A stretch of 8,275 nucleotides of DNA from Pararhodospirillum photometricum DSM 122 (lineage in GTDB: Bacteria; Pseudomonadota; Alphaproteobacteria; Rhodospirillales; Rhodospirillaceae). Shown piece by piece: positions 7,372-8,275 of the stretch. The stretch spans positions 1,618,807-1,627,081 of the forward strand of contig NC_017059.1 of assembly GCF_000284415.1 (NCBI RefSeq). Direction: 5' to 3'. The notes below the pieces were generated by a model. That model saw only the letters and a list, made by a program, of their open reading frames with translations, did not search any database and was not told the origin of the DNA. Position 1 is the stretch's first letter; each line of letters starts with the position of its first letter. The translations under genes and the position numbers were made by a program.

Positions 7372-7400
7372 AGTATGGGTGCGCGCGTCGGATGAATCAA
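7372..7400 (-). promoter_or_regulatory. Candidate sigma70-type promoter of the importer operon
   Basis: On the minus strand TTGATT (7400-7395) and CATACT (7377-7372) are separated by 17 bases, each matching four of six consensus positions. Transcription would start near 7365, giving a leader of about 120 bases that holds the 7342-7358 stem-loop, the 16-codon frame and the SD hairpin. It is the best hexamer pair I find upstream of the operon; no convincing sigma54 -24/-12 element is present. Confidence 0.4.
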
Positions 7401-7419
7401 CACCCTTCTTGGCGTTCCG

Positions 7420-7427
7420 ACACGTGT
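7420..7427. promoter_or_regulatory. Palindrome ACACGTGT, possible operator
   Basis: A perfect eight-base palindrome lies about 20 bases upstream of the proposed -35 element of the importer promoter, in the divergent region shared with the plus-strand small frames. The position would suit an activator or repressor site. Eight bases is short and I cannot name a regulator. Confidence 0.2.
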
Positions 7428-7465
7428 TCTTGCCTTGGGGAATCTTCTCGGATTTTGCAGCGCAC

Positions 7466-7471
7466 TATATT
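7466..7471 (+). promoter_or_regulatory. Possible -10 element for the right-hand small genes
   Basis: TATATT matches the -10 consensus in five of six positions and stands out as AT-rich. No good -35 hexamer sits 16-18 bases upstream. Transcription would begin almost exactly at the ATG at 7478, so the first small frame would be leaderless. This fits the absence of an SD there but remains a guess. Confidence 0.25.
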
Positions 7472-7477
7472 TACCGC

Positions 7478-7693
7478 ATGTGCGAAATGCTCTCCGCTCG
7501 ACTTGTCTCGGCAAACAAGCACCACTTAGCCGATAGCCCCGCCCCTGTCATTGTTGACCCCAAAGGGGATCGTGATAGTGTTGCTTTGGATACCGTTCGT
7601 GAAAATGAACTTTCGTTTATAAGAGGTTCGACCTCCCTACTGTGGGAAGAAGACGTCGTCCTTGAGGGAGAGGAGGAAGCGGTCCATGCTTGA
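7478..7693 (+). CDS. Small acidic protein of unknown function (71 aa), uncertain
   Basis: I do not recognise this protein. From the ATG at 7478 it has 71 residues, with a mixed N-terminus, the segment PAPVIVDPKGDRD (21-33) and a strongly acidic end (WEEDVVLEGEEEA, 56-68). The frame stays open upstream to a GTG at 7379, and another ATG lies at 7487; none has a convincing SD, so the start is uncertain. Its third codon positions are only about half G/C, clearly lower than in the importer genes, which may indicate foreign origin or a non-coding frame. Its stop lies inside the next small frame, overlapping it by 8 bases, an arrangement typical of coupled genes such as toxin-antitoxin pairs. No toxin or antitoxin motif is visible. 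Confidence 0.4.
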   Translation: MCEMLSARLVSANKHHLADSPAPVIVDPKGDRDSVALDTVRENELSFIRGSTSLLWEEDVVLEGEEEAVHA

Positions 7694-7847
7694 CCTGTAT
7701 CGGTTGGCCGAATGGCTTGTCGCCAGCTGGAAAGTGGCCTATCCCACGCGCCGCCTCCCAACATCAGCGTGGGGACGGTTCCTGGGCGAGGAAACAGATC
7801 GCTTGACGCAAACCGAAGGCAACGAACCTTGGGTCGCGGCGGCCTAG
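7686..7847 (+). CDS. Small tryptophan-rich protein of unknown function (53 aa)
   Basis: I do not recognise this protein. It has 53 residues starting MLDLYRLAEW, four tryptophans (10, 15, 29, 49), a likely amphipathic N-terminal helix (about 2-17), and a TRR segment followed by an acidic, polar C-terminal half. The ATG is well supported: a perfect AGGAGG (7671-7676) lies nine bases upstream, inside the preceding frame. A longer reading from the TTG at 7662 is unlikely because that start has no such site. The first bases overlap the end of the upstream frame (ATGCTTGA), suggesting coupled translation. The HD-domain gene begins 46 bases after its stop on the same strand, so the three may form one operon. 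Confidence 0.5.
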   Translation: MLDLYRLAEWLVASWKVAYPTRRLPTSAWGRFLGEETDRLTQTEGNEPWVAAA

Positions 7848-7859
7848 CTCCCCTTTTCC

Positions 7860-7874
7860 AGAGCCTTTGGCTCT
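7860..7874 (+). promoter_or_regulatory. Stem-loop before the HD-domain gene
   Basis: AGAGCC (7860-7865) pairs with GGCTCT (7869-7874) around TTT. No T-run follows, so termination is unlikely. A competing weaker fold, CTCG (7875-7878) with CGAG (7883-7886), would cover most of the GAGG SD of the HD gene (7884-7887), and GGCTC recurs at 7886-7890 as an alternative partner for GAGCC. A structural effect on translation is possible but unproven. Confidence 0.3.
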
Positions 7875-7893
7875 CTCGCGCACGAGGCTCCCC

Positions 7894-8275
7894 ATGACCC
7901 CTTCTCGCCAGGACCTTGGGGCGGCGCTGAAGGAGCAGTGCCCCACCTTGAAGACCGCGCTCGACACCTTGGCGGAGCACTGGACCGAGGATGTCCGTGC
8001 CGCGCTTGCCGAGCGCCGGGTCCCGACCCACCCCAAAGTGTTCAACGATCCGGTGTGGGGCAGCATCGAGCTGATGCCTTGGGAAGTGCTCCTGCTCGAT
8101 AGCCCGATGCTGCAACGCCTGCGTGGCGTCCGCCAACTTGGCCTCGCCCATTACGTTTACCCCGGCGCAGGGCACGACCGCCTGGAGCATGTTCGGGGGG
8201 TTGTGGAAGCTACCGAGCGCATCATCACGCGGTTGGAGCGCCATGCGGATCATCGCCGACACTACGACGCCCCCC
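7894..8275 (+). CDS. HD-domain phosphohydrolase, SAMHD1-like/COG1078 type (5' part)
   Basis: The gene enters from 7894 and is still open at the window end; 127 residues are visible. After a helical N-terminal stretch (about 1-45) comes the conserved entry of SAMHD1-like dNTP triphosphohydrolases: VFNDPVWGSIEL (49-60), LLDSPMLQRLR (67-77), RQLGLAHYVYPGAGHDRLEH (80-99). By comparison with human SAMHD1 from memory, D69, Q74 and R77 match its guanine-site residues D137, Q142 and R145. R96 and H99 match active-site R164 and first metal ligand H167. SAMHD1's PIHG histidine is tryptophan here (PVWG). The HD doublet is expected about 39 residues after H99, just past the window. The start has GAGG (7884-7887) six bases upstream. 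Substrate is inferred from family only; a different nucleotide substrate, or a role in phage defence, is possible. Confidence 0.85.
   Translation, partial: MTPSRQDLGAALKEQCPTLKTALDTLAEHWTEDVRAALAERRVPTHPKVFNDPVWGSIELMPWEVLLLDSPMLQRLRGVRQLGLAHYVYPGAGHDRLEHVRGVVEATERIITRLERHADHRRHYDAP

Noticed and set aside
7471..8262. 263-codon minus-strand frame covering the right end
   Set aside because: Antisense to the recognisable HD-domain gene and to a small frame with a perfect SD; the translation shows no domain.
1..8275. CRISPR array, tRNA or rRNA genes, insertion sequence ends
   Set aside because: I saw no regularly spaced repeats, no tRNA-like cloverleaf or rRNA stretch, and no transposase or terminal inverted repeats.

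Overview
The window reads as a GC-rich alphaproteobacterial chromosome. Gene content, strong G/C third-position bias and long spurious antisense reading frames resemble Rhodospirillaceae-type bacteria, but no marker gene is present, so the taxonomy is inference.

Layout. On the plus strand, 17-1120 encodes a complete membrane-anchored GGDEF diguanylate cyclase with an intact active site and I-site. It converges on a minus-strand tandem-domain universal stress protein (1155-1982). Upstream of that, also on the minus strand, lies a complete ABC importer operon of the hydrophobic amino acid (HAAT/Liv) type. In transcription order it encodes a Tat-exported substrate-binding protein (7245-5878), LivH (5790-4774), LivM (4771-3608), LivG (3615-2854) and LivF (2857-2060). 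The four membrane and ATPase genes are separated by 2 bases or overlap. The binding-protein gene is set apart from livH by 87 bases holding a strong GC-rich stem-loop with no U-tract, which fits higher expression of the binding protein. The stress-protein gene follows livF after 77 bases with another stem-loop and may share the transcript.

The 232 bases upstream of the binding-protein gene can be read as a structured leader. I see a sigma70-like promoter, a small stem-loop, a 16-codon open frame with a good Shine-Dalgarno (SD) sequence, an A8 tract, and a hairpin that places the SD of the binding-protein gene in its loop. This is a sequence-based proposal.

The right end is the least explained part. 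Two small plus-strand frames (71 and 53 codons, overlapping by 8 bases) precede the N-terminal 127 residues of an HD-domain phosphohydrolase that runs off the window. Its visible part carries several positions conserved in SAMHD1-type dNTP triphosphohydrolases. I do not recognise the two small proteins. If they are real they form a compact cluster with the HD enzyme, the best candidate here for an undescribed system, but the evidence is positional only.
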